From NCBI GenBank assembly GCA_013399115.1, contig VXAA01001497.1, forward strand, positions 540,772 through 604,771: a stretch of DNA of 64,000 bases, read 5' to 3'. A program made the position numbers and the translations under genes. This stretch comes from Anseranas semipalmata (Eukaryota; Chordata; Aves; Anseriformes; Anseranatidae). The notes beneath the pieces were generated by a model that was not told where the DNA came from, did not search any database, and saw nothing but the letters and a program-made list of their open reading frames with translations. The number at the start of each line of letters is the position of its first letter. Within the stretch, counting starts at the first letter, position 1. Positions 1 through 11,758 of this stretch are shown here, one piece after another.

Positions 1-3000
1 GAGATGAATAAGGATTATAGTTCACAGAGGAATGGAAAGGGCTATAACCACATTAGAAATGTGAAAGGCCAGCTTCAGTGTTTTTTATTCTAAGAGGTGA
101 AGTCCCTGACCTGCTGCCAACTGATGCTTAGACTTCATTCCCTTTGAAGTTAATTATAGTCGTGCACATTACAACAGCCTCTGTTCTGCTGATGATTCTC
201 ATAACCATTTCCAAGAGTCATTGTTCTTCAGTTTGTTCTGAACAAAGAGGGTCTGGTTAAAAAAAAAGAATTGAAACCTTGACACAAATGGTTAACTCCT
301 TTTTCTTCATAAATGCAGTCCAGGCATTCTCCTCCCTTTCCCCCTAGAGCAGATTGTAGACTCAATGTAATGGGACTCCTGCTTGCATTGAAAAAGCAGA
401 ATATCAGATTGGGTCTAATGCCAAGTTCTGGTAAGAAATGTGCCAGATTTGGAGTGTGGAACATAACCTGTTCTATGTCATCCTAAGCACACCCAAATAA
501 TATCTACTTGGAAGACACCATGTTCCTAAAAGTGAAGATTGATCTATGCCTTCAGTCACTTGCTTCTCTTCACATAAAAATGCCATACCTTTCAAACAGG
601 GTAGAAGCTGCATACCTAGAGTGTTTATGGAAATAATATGTTTGTTTTGCAGGGGAAGAAAGCGGGCATTTTCCAGAATTCCTGCATAAAAAAAGTTTCT
701 GCTGCATATTTTTGGGTAACAAGAGTATTCATCGACTGATTCCACATCCAGAATTCCTGCATCAGTTGATGATGACAAAGGGATCAACTTGACAAATGGC
801 TGGTACTGTACACAGAAGAATACAGTAACACAGCTTATTGCAGATATTTGGAGTATAACATTTACTAATAAAAATTTCTAAAAATACAAGATACCTTAAC
901 ATATATTAACCAAGCACATAACTTGTCCAGGCTGATGGATGCAATATACTTATCAAAAGTAGTATCTCACTGGGAGACAGACCACTGATTAGAGACCCAT
1001 CCTATTTGGGAAAAAAAGTCTTGAATAAGAACACTGCTTGAACCCTCAGAATGAAAGCTTTAGATAATATTCATTATTTCCTGTTAGGACAGCAGCTACA
1101 TGCTTCAGTTGGGAATATTGACTTTATTGAGCAAAATGCTGTGCTACATGCGTGCATGAAGGAACACACTGTTGGTCAAATACCTCTATGTTCCTTTCCT
1201 GAAAGAAGAAAACAAATTAATCAAAGTTCCTAAGAATAAAAATGTCAATGTTACAGAACAGATCTCCTCTTTGTCCAAACAGAGAACAAAAAGACAAAAG
1301 CTTGAATACAGTCAGTTTGAAAGTGGTTAAGTAAATAAAAATCCCTAATGCTGCTACTTCTGTGAAAAAAATGTTACGCCCCTCCTTGAATGTCCCTGCT
1401 GTCCATTTTCTCTGATTGCAACAAAGGGCCTCACCAAATGCATAATGTTAATGAACACTCCCTAGTGCTAGAGAACCGACTGCCCTCTACCTTTATGCAT
1501 GAATTTCATTTCCTCCAGGAACTAGTGAAGCCCTGCGTTTCTTCAGGCCCATTCTCCTTCATCATTCACTGCAGGAATAGCCTGAAGCAGCTTTTTCCTC
1601 CTAACCCCACAAGAGAGAAGTGTGGCCACAGGAGACCCCTAAAGTTTTCCTAAAGGTTAGAGTTCTTATCCAGTCACAAAGTCTACAACCTAGAGCACAG
1701 GGAATAAAGCCAAGGCAGTACTGCAAGCTAGCCATGGTGGGACGACAACCCTCCAGACTGCTGAATGGTGGCAACTGCTTCCACTTACCAAGTATAAGAC
1801 ATAAAAAAAGTAAGCCAACTGCATTAGCAACATATTAAGCCTTGAACAGTGCTGATGTCTTGCAGTACTCCTAACCAATTTAGCAAAATAAGTCACTGAC
1901 CGACACGGTCTTTGGCCCTCCTCTGCAAAGGACAACTTTACTCCCAGCAGAGCTGTCTGAGCAGGACAACTACCAGTCATCACATTATGCTCATTGAAAC
2001 TGAAAACAGCAGTTTTCACTAGACCACTCAGAGCAACATGCAACCATTGCAACACCCAGGAAATGGGTATAAGTCCCACTGAACTCTCTGATATCAGGTG
2101 ATCTCCAGAAAAAGGCACTGTGGGAAGTTAAAACTGTAATGATTTTAACTTCTCCAGTTGTATCAGCTGTTAAATGTGAGTCACCGATTCATCACCAGAT
2201 GAATTACCTAAGTCTCAGAGGCTGTTTAGTAGCAAAGTCCCTCTGAGAATCTCCAATTAAGTTTGATGATCCCTGATAAATGCTAATGTAGAAGTGTCTA
2301 AGTCTTTCCATTATATTTAAGAGCCCCTGCTATAGACACAACACAAAAACAAAAAAAAAACAAAAAAAAGGAAAGGAAAAATCAATTCAGTGCACGAGCA
2401 ACAGAGGAAATTGAAGAAAAGATGACTATCGTAGAGGACTCCCAAATACCACGTCTGAGAAAATTCCAGCTCTTGAATATACTGGAATTGTTGAGGGAAC
2501 AGCAAGATACAATAGGAACTAAACTCTAGGGCTCAGTGGTGATAAACCTTCTTGATGCTGGGTGGCAAACTTTAGAAACCATGGCAACTTTCCTGGTTTC
2601 AGTCCATATCACCCCTAGCATCAAACTTGGTATTGAGGCCAGTGATTTGCCATTGCTATTGAAGATAGTCAGGAAAAACTATTTGGGGCACCTTTTCACA
2701 TAGAAAGAGAGCACTCACTAGACACCTTGAGGACTTAGACAAAAGGCAGCAAGATATAGATCTTGGTCAATATAGAAAAAATGAAGATTTCAGAAGAGGA
2801 AAGAAAATTAAGACACTTGGGAAAGCACAGAACACTTGCACAGGAGAAAATAAACTGCAATATAAATGTTTTGATATTTTCCTTTGTTGTAAACTTAGAA
2901 AAAATCAATTAGAAAACAGACAAGAATTTTAAAATGAAACAACATGATTTTGAAAAGTTTGGATGGTTCTGCTATGCCAAACTCACATTTACCATAATTC

Positions 3001-4328
3001 CAAAGTATATGCTTGGAATGAGAAAGAACTACTATGACACTTATAAGCCCTAGGTATTATTTCAGCATAGCATTTTTGTTGTTGTTGTTTGTTTGTTTTT
3101 AAATATAAGCTGAAATTGTGGTGTCCCATATATTTACTCAAGGGCTGAAAATACTGAAAACCGATCCAAAACAAAACAAAAAAGGCACTGAGGTAAAGTC
3201 TTTTAATACTGCTCTGACTTGAAACAAAAGCAGCAGTGGAAGTCATGCAACAAACAGGTGTTCCTACCGGTCTCTCTTAGCTGCTGCCTTTAAAGTCTTG
3301 TTGAAAGTGAAAATAGGAAATGATTCAAACATTTTTTCCTGCTCTCTTCCCCACTATATATGGTGCTTTAGTGACCATAGCCAATGAACAAAAACTAAAG
3401 CAGCCTTCAGGCTGCTCTGACCTGAACTGTGACAGTGAATCACAGACACGTAACCATCTCAGGGGTGGCATAAGAAGAGGCACCTGAGCTGCTAGAGAAG
3501 GCTTTTTCTAGGCATATCCAAACTATGCACACCCTTCGACTCACAGGAGTTTCTACATAGGTCTCCCCAAGGTGTCTCATGGACAAACACCTATCTCGCA
3601 CTTGGAAATGCTTTGGTTTGAAAACTGCAAGGACTTGGAAAACAATGATTCCTTTCACAAATCAAAGAGTATATGCTTTCTTAAAATTGCCCAAAAGCCA
3701 CAATGTAAAGCCTCAAGATCCAAAGCTGTTTGAAAGCCATGGGAAAAATTAGCACAGGCTACAAATATTTTCAAAGACAGGAGGCCTGTCTGTCAAGCTT
3801 TGTATAAATTGCAAGCTCAATTTTCCCTGATCCTTGCTTATTTGTGAACAAAAGCAAATGCCTTCTGAATATTAAAATCTCCCATGTTTGCTGCTTATGC
3901 CCAAACTGGATTCTTTAGAGGATCACTAACGCTCGTAACTATGGGAAAGTCAAAACCAAGCCCAGCAAAATTAACTCCACCTCTTCTCTCCCACAAACCT
4001 TCTCAATACAAATCTCAACTACTTCCAACCTAAAATACTATTATTGAATAAAATGGCACTCTATACCTGCCCCCGCCCCCCCAACAGGTAATAAAAAAGG
4101 CAAAAAGTAATTGTGCCAGGAGTTTTGCAATTTATACTTCTTTACTGTCTGCTTAGAGCTACCATGGTGTGAAATACACTAAATATGAAACTAGCTGCAT
4201 CTGTGGGAGACTTAGGTACGTAATCATGCCAGAGGCACACAGATCATGGTCTCAGCTACATGGGCTATGGTAAATATTTTAGTCTTCTTACAGACAGGCA
4301 TTGCAACAAAACAACAGCCTCAACTTAC
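1..4328. other. Unique non-coding DNA
   Basis: I recognise no gene here. The longest open frame (1690-2118, minus, 142 codons) has no domain, signal peptide or family resemblance. It lies in a stretch with ordinary stop-codon density on the other frames, so I treat it as chance. Visible structure is limited to a 15-base direct repeat (673-687 and 748-762), an A-rich stretch at 2340-2372 and a TTG/TTTG microsatellite near 3073-3100. It could be intron or intergenic DNA. Confidence 0.75.
3073..3100. repeat. TTG/TTTG microsatellite
   Basis: Short tandem TTG units pass into TTTG units. This is a slippage-type simple repeat with no sign of a flanking mobile element. Confidence 0.85.
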
Positions 4329-4381
4329 TTCCAGGGAGTGGAGGGGACCATGCCTGGGAGAGGGAGATGTTGAGAACATGT

Positions 4382-4398
4382 AAAAAAAAAAAAAAAAA
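4382..4398 (+). repeat. A17 homopolymer
   Basis: A run of 17 A follows a G-rich segment. It is one of nine A runs of at least 15 on this strand. No element that would use it as a retroposon tail is recognisable upstream. Read on the minus strand it forms a long T run just upstream of an acceptor-like site at 4354-4355. Confidence 0.9.
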
Positions 4399-6066
4399 GT
4401 TAAATTTAAAGGGTATTATTTTACAGGTGACAACTCCATAGATGTTCATCACCTTTACCCTTCATAGTCTGTTACACACTTTTCTCCTCACAGTTATAGT
4501 TTCTACTGTGAAATTCAATGCTGCAAACAAAACATTGTAGAAACAAATCACCTTACTCTAAAATTACCCCAAAGTCTTGCTATCCACAGTTTTACCCATA
4601 AGGGAACTGACAGCATAAGGATTCAGTGTCTCAAAATAACATCGATGGCAGAAGTAGGAAATGAACCCTAACTTTCTAAGTCAGCCTGTTGTGTCATGAT
4701 TACCAAGTCCTCCCACTTTCTGCCTAACAAACTTCAGTCCTATGAGAGGATGAAAGGAGTATTGTTTCCTTTTTTTTTTTTTAAATAAAATTTAAAAAAA
4801 TCAGAAGCATGTCCATTCTTCATTAAATGAATATCTTACTTTCACATTGCACAGAGGAAGTTGCAAACAAGCAATGCAAAGCAATGGAAAACAAGGCCTG
4901 CACTGTAATTTAGACTTCATGAAATAAGCTCCCACAAAAGCAAAGGAGTGACAGTACTAAACAACCTAGAAAAAGTGGGTGCAGTGGGAACACGCAAAGC
5001 TGTGACTGGAGAAGGACAATGGCAGGGAGTTACTGATGCAACTCTACTAGGTTCAGCGGAAGGCTCTTGATTTCATGCCACCAGTCAATCAAAACAGAGT
5101 TCCAGATACTAACAACATCAGCTCTCAGAATTGCTTTTAAGCTGTTTATGAGTCTGCAGGGCATTTGCAAAAAGGTTTATTTTGGGGTGTAAAAGTAAGT
5201 GTTTTTATGCAGGCTTACAGAGTTTTAAAAACAAAAAACTAGGGCAAATTCTCAGCTGGAACAAGCCGTCCATTCATTTCAATAGAGCTGCCTCATCATA
5301 TTTACATATTTCCAATTGACCCTAGCAGAGACATTGGCAACTATTGCTTTTAAAAGGAAATGAAAACACAAAAAAGCTTGTGATGCTTGACCTTAAATTA
5401 AGAAACAAACAGAAAACAACAACAATCACCCATAATAAAATCAGAATAGTGGTATTTCCTTCCCTTCCCAGTTACGCATCAGGCCACCATGCTGTGCCCC
5501 TGAAAGTAGAGGAGTTCATTTTAATTGAAATATCTTGTGAATATTTTTTTTAAGGTCAAATATCTCACCAATCATGCTCCCATAGCAATCATACGGAGGA
5601 AAAAAATAATAAGACGACAAATAAAATTTGAGTGGATTGGATGAATAAACAAGCTGAGTTAAGATTCCTTTACAAGCTTCCCACTAAAATTGAGGGCATC
5701 ACAGACTGTAGGTGTTTTTAAGATGTCTGTTGTCCGATTTTTCAGTCATGCCCATTCTAGCTAAAACTTAGAAGTGACCACGCACAACAAAACCCTGTTT
5801 TTCTGTGTCACATGCGAAACCAGCCAGAAGTGTAGAGCTCTCACGCTGGGAAGAACAAGCTTTCAATGTTGCTGCAGTGATAAAACTTTATTATGCAAAT
5901 GTCTTGCAGTATCCCCTGAAGAGGCTAATTCTGATCCTTTCACTACTGTAAGCCAGTGCTTACCTAAATTCCATGAGAGCTTAAGGCTCCAAAATACTTA
6001 AAATTGACCATAGCAAACAACAGGTGAGTTTCAACATCCTTAGGAAAGCAAAAATGGAATTTGTTT
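4399..6066. other. Unique non-coding DNA
   Basis: No gene is supported. There is a T13 run at about 4770-4782 and one degenerate copy of a putative ancient inverted element at 5244-5310. ORFs of 69-75 codons here look random. Confidence 0.75.
5244..5310. repeat. Degenerate ancient amniote inverted element (putative)
   Basis: The stretch reads AATTCTCAGCTGG, followed by a decayed CCATTCATTTCAATAGAGC core. From memory this resembles an old dispersed sauropsid repeat whose core is close to CTCCATTGACTTCAATGGAG and whose arms contain CAGCTGG. Several bases differ and I cannot name the family. RepeatMasker with an ancestral amniote library would settle it. Confidence 0.3.
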
Positions 6067-6086
6067 AAAAAAAAAAAAAAAAAAAA
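6067..6086 (+). repeat. A20 homopolymer
   Basis: This is a pure run of 20 A, the longest in the window. I found no retroposon body or target-site duplication next to it. Confidence 0.9.
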
Positions 6087-6299
6087 GATTATTCCCATTA
6101 AACTCTGGGATCTCTTCTGGCTTCAGCTTCATGCAAGGAGACACCACCTAAGGAAGCCCTGACAGCCTTCCAGAACCGAACGGCCAGGGAGCAGGCCTCG
6201 GTTGCACCAGTCCATTCTCCAGAAAGATATTTTGTAGTCCAGGGACAAAGCTGCTTTGCGATTGGGAGAGGAATGTGAGATACCACAGCCAGTATTCCT
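6087..6299. other. GC-richer non-coding stretch
   Basis: This block is richer in G and C than its flanks and lies directly after the A20 run. The minus strand is open for 62 codons (6098-6286), but the predicted peptide matches nothing I know. I do not call a gene. Confidence 0.5.
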
Positions 6300-6680
6300 G
6301 TTGTTAATTACTGGAGATTTTTACATTATTTTTTTTAAATGCAATAAGTTTAAAAATAAAATTACGATACATTTAAAACAAAGGGATTAATGAATAATTC
6401 ATTAGAATATGGATGGTATAAATGCTTCCTTGCACTTAAAGTAGATTAGCTAATATTTGAAATAAATCATTACAAAAAATATGTAAATGAGTTTTCCACT
6501 GCAATCATATTTTATTCACGTTGTATGATATTTATAGCTCTGTTCAGTGTGTAGCAATAAATACCTTTATGAAAACAAAGCTATCTAGACTAATTCCATG
6601 CTATTAAGTGTGCTTTAGGGTGTTTTCTAGACACATATGCAATTTTTGAAGAGCGCTTCTCTTTAGAAACAGAAAAACCA
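6300..6680. promoter_or_regulatory. AT-rich block with homeodomain-type sites (putative conserved element)
   Basis: The block is very AT-rich, has no recognisable repeat and is crowded with TAAT/ATTA cores. One perfect inverted repeat, TAATGAAT-A-ATTCATTA, lies at 6388-6404. This texture is typical of conserved non-coding enhancers near developmental genes, but sequence from one species cannot show conservation. The regulatory role is inference, and chance in AT-rich DNA is the main alternative. Confidence 0.25.
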
Positions 6681-9600
6681 AACTTGACAGATGAAGATAA
6701 ATACCTTCACTTTCAGTTTTTCCACAAGATCCTTATTGCCTCCATGCTGCCTATTTGCAGACTGCTAGTTGCAAAACTAAACAAGATCCTGAAACTGGTC
6801 CTAATGCATGACGTTTTGCAATATCTGATGCACACTATTTTGAAAAGCTAAAACCAAAAAAACATGGAGACATAGGTCTCTAAGCCTTCTAGTCCACAGA
6901 TCTTTTTCTTTCCTTGCTCAAATTCCACTAGTTAAATGAAAATGCAATTTTAAGCGATTTTTCAGCATTTCACAAAACATGACTCCATTCTCAGGTTACA
7001 AGAATTTTATTTATTTTTTAAATATATTAAAATAAAGGCACAGGTTCTTTTGGGTGAATTGAAATATCCAAGATCAATAACAGAATACCTATTCATTTTA
7101 CAGTTCCTTCTCTCTTTCCTACTTTTAAGATCTGAACTTTCCCCTCCTCCCAGTCCGTAGTCAGGAAAAAAATCTCCTTTCAGGTAAAGGAATTCCTGGA
7201 ACGACATGTAGGCAATCAGGTCTACATGAAAGTACAAACACTGCAAACAAATCTTCATACCCTTGGCCCCACATCGAGGACTCTTTAGTCATTGGGCTCT
7301 CTGTGATACTGCTACAAATTCCTTTCTGTTGAGATCTGTAACTGCATCTTCCAGCTTCCCTACAAGCCATTTGCCTTTCCCTTCCCACAAAATTTAAGCT
7401 GAGCTTATACATTATAGCTAGCCCAGAGGTGACCCAGTCTGCTCAGGAGCACCTAGAAACTAAAACCTTAGTTTGAGTTTCTCAAACAAGTAATTCCATA
7501 CAGCATGCTTTCTTAAATGTAATAAAATGCCCAAACCTGTCCATACCTCATTATATACAATAGTAAGCATTTTCAATAGCATTGAAAATAGATCCCTTAA
7601 GGAAATACGGACTTAATGCTTGGTTAATATATCATATTTCTATTTCTCTTCCATCTATTTTTTCCAAAGTGCCCCAACATATTCAGCTAATTCCTGGCAA
7701 CTTAAATTAAGCTTTGCTCCTACATTTCTACCTCTGCCTGGTCATGTTTAACTGAAAACATACATTCTGGACCAAATTTCAAGCAATAACAACTTTGAAA
7801 TGATGTTTACTTTATACTGAAACTATAGCATTGTTTCATGCACATAAAGGCTTACGTTGTTTTCTGTTTGTTTTAAATATACTCAAATAGGTGTGAATAT
7901 GCACAAGCAGTCTGCTGGACTGCATGAGAGTCCGCAGACCACTGCAGTCATTTTTGTCCCTCTCAGAATTCTGTAGTCGAACACACTTCAAGAATGCATA
8001 GAACTTATAAGGAGTTACTGCGTTTACATAAATTATCTTGTAACATTCTGACCCAGGTCTTGCCAGGTAAGTTTCAAATCGGGGACTCAGTGAGAACTGA
8101 ATAGGGAAAAACAAAAGCAAAAAGACTGCCTCTTTACCCAGAAGAGCAGATTTAGTCCAGCTCCTTTCTTTTTCTTTGCCTTTTCCCAACAACTCAAAAC
8201 AGAACAACAAGGACATTTATTAGAATCAAGAGAAGACAAGGACTTCTAGCCTTTTTCTGTGCCACACTACCTACAGTTTGGGCTCCTTCCTTAGCAGCTG
8301 GACATTGCATGGACTTAAGTTAAAAACATCCACTATCTCCAATCATATTTGGGAAATAAAGGAGGTTTGAGTATCTGGAATGGATGCCTTTGCCTTAGAA
8401 AGAATGATACAGAAAATCTTTGCTCATGAATGGTGTTCTACGTGAGCAGAAGCATAATTGCAGAAACTCACTGACATTTGTCTTTGTTCTGTATTGAGGA
8501 CACAGATTCTGTTGTTTCTGTGTTAAACTTTGCAGGAAACTGGTATCTTCAGGGCTGAAGGAAAACCTAGAATCTCTGTCACAGCCTTCATAAAACAGTA
8601 GACAGCTTCCAAAAGGTGAAGATCTTATCAGGACATTGTGAAAAAGCCATGAACCCAACTCACATGTGCATGTACAAGTATGAAATAGAGTACATAATTT
8701 AATGCACGTGCAACTGTATACTATGGAAAAGTATGATAAAACTATAAAGCAACATCAAACACTTTAGCAATGCTTTTCTATAGATCTAAACATTTATTGG
8801 ATCACTGAAATTACCTACTCTGACTTTCTTTATATTACATGACAGATTTCACTTCCTAATTCTTTTATTCAGTCTTAACATGCTTATCAGAACATCATTC
8901 TCATAAAAAAAAAGATATGCTTGGGCAAAAAGTATTTTTCCCCCAAATGTATGGTATTGACTAATATTCTCATACTTCAGTGTTCTAACTGTGGTAAGAA
9001 CCCTTACTGCTGTTAAACTGTGCCTTGTTTTCTGTCCGAATTTTCCTCAACTTCTAGACACTAGATCTTGCTCTCAGTTATAACCTCTGTGTGCAATTAC
9101 TCAGGGGCTTAAGCTAAAATACTCCTCCCAAAATGATTCTGATATCAATTCACTTTTGCATACCGTTCCTTATCCACTATCTTTTAACCAATATTAAATT
9201 ATTTATGAAAAGAATCATGACATCCCACAGACCATGCAAGCTTCACTGTTCCACGTATATCTCAGCATCCTTCTCTTTCCAGCTGCAAATAGGCTTGAGA
9301 AGAACGAGATCCAAGGAGTCAACGTGGGCATCATACCTTAACTTCAAGGACAATTCCATGCTATAAAAAAGAAACAGAGTAGCACTACACACATTTCCAT
9401 ATGCTTCCCAGTCAGGAATCTGCTAAATATCTTAGTGTATTTATGCCTTAGCAAGGATGCGCAATCAAACCTACTTCAGTGTTCCTCTGAAATCAGAGCA
9501 TCTGTTATGTACCAAGAGAGATGTCCTAAAAACCTACATAATGCTAGATTTTGTTTTATATTAAGTAGCAAAGCATTCTCTATTTATGTGCATCAGCATC

Positions 9601-10505
9601 AGGATGCCAGGGACTTTTGTATATACAAAAGCTGAACGTTCATCTGTTAAACATTGCCAGTAATCAAATCCTATAGTTCTTATGTTAGCATACAAGATTT
9701 GTGGTATTTAGGGCATTAATTTTAGCACAATTCAGTTGCCACCACTCTTGGTTACATACACAATCTGTACTTCAAGACCACCAGTTCTCAACAAAAAGCA
9801 GAAACTGAAAGATGAAAGAATTCCTTCAAAAATTTGTTGTTGAAATCTCAGGATTCTCCCGACTCCCCAGTAGATGTTTTCTGTCTTTCACATCGGCCCG
9901 TCTCTTACAGAACCCCTACCATGTTATGCATAACCCATCTGTAGAGGTATTTAGACAAAAATATGTGAGAGGAAAGGCATGTTTACCATAACACTACTTC
10001 AAAAAATAAAATAAAAGAAGCTTTCAATGGAATCAAGTTTGATCAATGACCAAGGTTAGGGCAGTAACAGGTGCTAGTCATCCTTCCTCTTCCCAAATCA
10101 ATGGGGTGTTTGAATCATGCCTGATTTCATAAAAATAGCGATAGATTTGCCACTCTGAAAAAGAGGGGATTGAGGAAGAGGGCAGTTTTATAGTACAGAC
10201 ATGCAGGCTGACTCATCTTCACATCTGCACAGATGTGCGAAAAATCTGCAGCCTGAAACCTTATATAAATATTTATTTATCCATGGGCAAAACATCTATC
10301 ATTGCTCATGGGTATCATGCTGTACTGAGAGCCTGTGCCCCTTCCATGGCCAGCGCAGTGCCCTGCGGCTCATGTGAAGCTGGGCAACTGACACCGGGTT
10401 GGGGTTCCCCTGTGACACTCTAGCAGGCACCTGTGGACACTCAGCACCAATGCTTCTTGGCTCCCTTTTGAATATAGCTGACAGCACCTTCCGACTCAGA
10501 GGAGG
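6681..10505. other. Unique non-coding DNA
   Basis: No gene, RNA or transposon is recognisable. Several ORFs of 60-126 codons on both strands (for example 7836-8216, minus) have no domains and no splice context. A somewhat GC-richer patch lies near 10330-10440. Confidence 0.75.
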
Positions 10506-10520
10506 AAAAAAAAAAAAAAA
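10506..10520 (+). repeat. A15 homopolymer
   Basis: This A run continues into GAAAGAAAAA. No mobile element body is seen upstream. Confidence 0.85.
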
Positions 10521-11260
10521 GAAAGAAAAACTGATCTGAAAGCACAGATATTAGGACTGTTACGTATAATTTAGAAAAGGTCACAATTAAGAATTGCTGA
10601 CATCCCCAGATAAAACTCAAAGCAGAGGTCACCAGTAAAAAGCACTAGAGAATAAAATTTAATCTGATGTCTTGGAAGCGATACCTTTTAAGCACTGATA
10701 ACTTCCTTTAATTAAAGTTTCTCAAGTCTTTAAACAAATATCACTGAATGAAGTTGTATTAAACTTCCTCAGGGGCAGTACTGGGGAACAGACACATTGC
10801 AATCAAAATGTTAAACAAATCTTAGCACAAAATAGAAATAAGACTTCCTAATTTATGTATATCTACCCTACTTTCTCTGTCTATATTACAATGAAATGGT
10901 TTACCTTCCATGTCAGTTGCTGCTGCTTGCACTAATGCAATCTTGTAGGAACTTTTTTTAAAAATAAAACAAGAAAAGACAATAATTATCCAGCCATTCT
11001 TCAAACTATGTGTATGATTAAGGGTACACTAAAAAGTCTCAAACAACATAAAATGTGAGCACAGAAAAAATCCAGAAAATAAATTAGTCATACGATTGTG
11101 ACTTACAGGAGACATTACTCAGGTTGAAGATTTTTTATCTTTACTTTTAAAAATGTTGCTATTTCTAACAATCTTTTCCCTAACTTTTTGCTCCTCATGT
11201 ATGTTATTTCTCCCTTTACATTTTTATTCTCTCCCTGAAGTTTAACAACAACAAAGAAAA

Positions 11261-11283
11261 CCACACACACACACACACACACA
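11261..11283. repeat. CA dinucleotide microsatellite
   Basis: About eleven CA units occur in an A/C-rich setting that continues as AAACAAC-type repeats on both sides. It is potentially polymorphic. Confidence 0.95.
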
Positions 11284-11728
11284 AAACAACTACAACCAAC
11301 CAAAACAAACATTTAACATTTCAAACAAACCTTAACATTTCAAAATACTTTTTTCCTCACCTCAAGGAAAGCTTAATACAAGTTTTATTCATGCTTGTAT
11401 TTAGTGGACACTTGTAGTAGTTAGCTTATTATCTGTCTTTAAAAGCAGGAACCAGGACCTGCTCAGAGGTATCTTCAGGCTGAAGATGCAATTCCTGCCT
11501 AGAGAACAGAAGCTATTCTCTACCTATTTTTCACCAATGCACAAGTGCAGAAGGATATAATGAAGAACCCCCAAAACTGGGAATAGTAATAAAGCTAAAC
11601 TAAGTGGAGAGGAACTTGGTCCCTCCAAAGACTTCAAGTGTCTGCCCCCTCAACATCTCCAGAGGCAGAAAAGGAACTGTGGCTAAACAGACCCAACTTA
11701 GGACTTTCATAGAGGAGAGGATAATAAC

Positions 11729-11758
11729 TTAAACAAACAAACAAAACAAAACAAAACC
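11729..11758. repeat. CAAA/CAAAA simple repeat
   Basis: Tandem ACAA and ACAAA units form a low-complexity A/C tract. No flanking element is recognised. Confidence 0.9.

Noticed and set aside
1690..2118. 142-codon minus-strand ORF, the longest in the window, as a gene
   Set aside because: It has no domain, no signal peptide pattern I trust, no splice or promoter context and no codon pattern unlike its surroundings. One ORF of this length is expected by chance in 64 kb over six frames.
4382..4398. Long A runs as tails of processed pseudogenes or L1-type SINEs
   Set aside because: I found no gene-like or SINE body and no target-site duplication next to any of the nine runs, so they are annotated only as homopolymers.
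9133..9366. Series of 60-100-codon ORFs across the window as small proteins
   Set aside because: Their number, lengths and even spread over both strands match the chance expectation for AT-rich vertebrate DNA, and none shows a recognisable motif.
11261..11283. CRISPR-like or regulatory tandem array
   Set aside because: It is a plain CA microsatellite. No regularly spaced direct repeats with unique spacers occur anywhere in the window.
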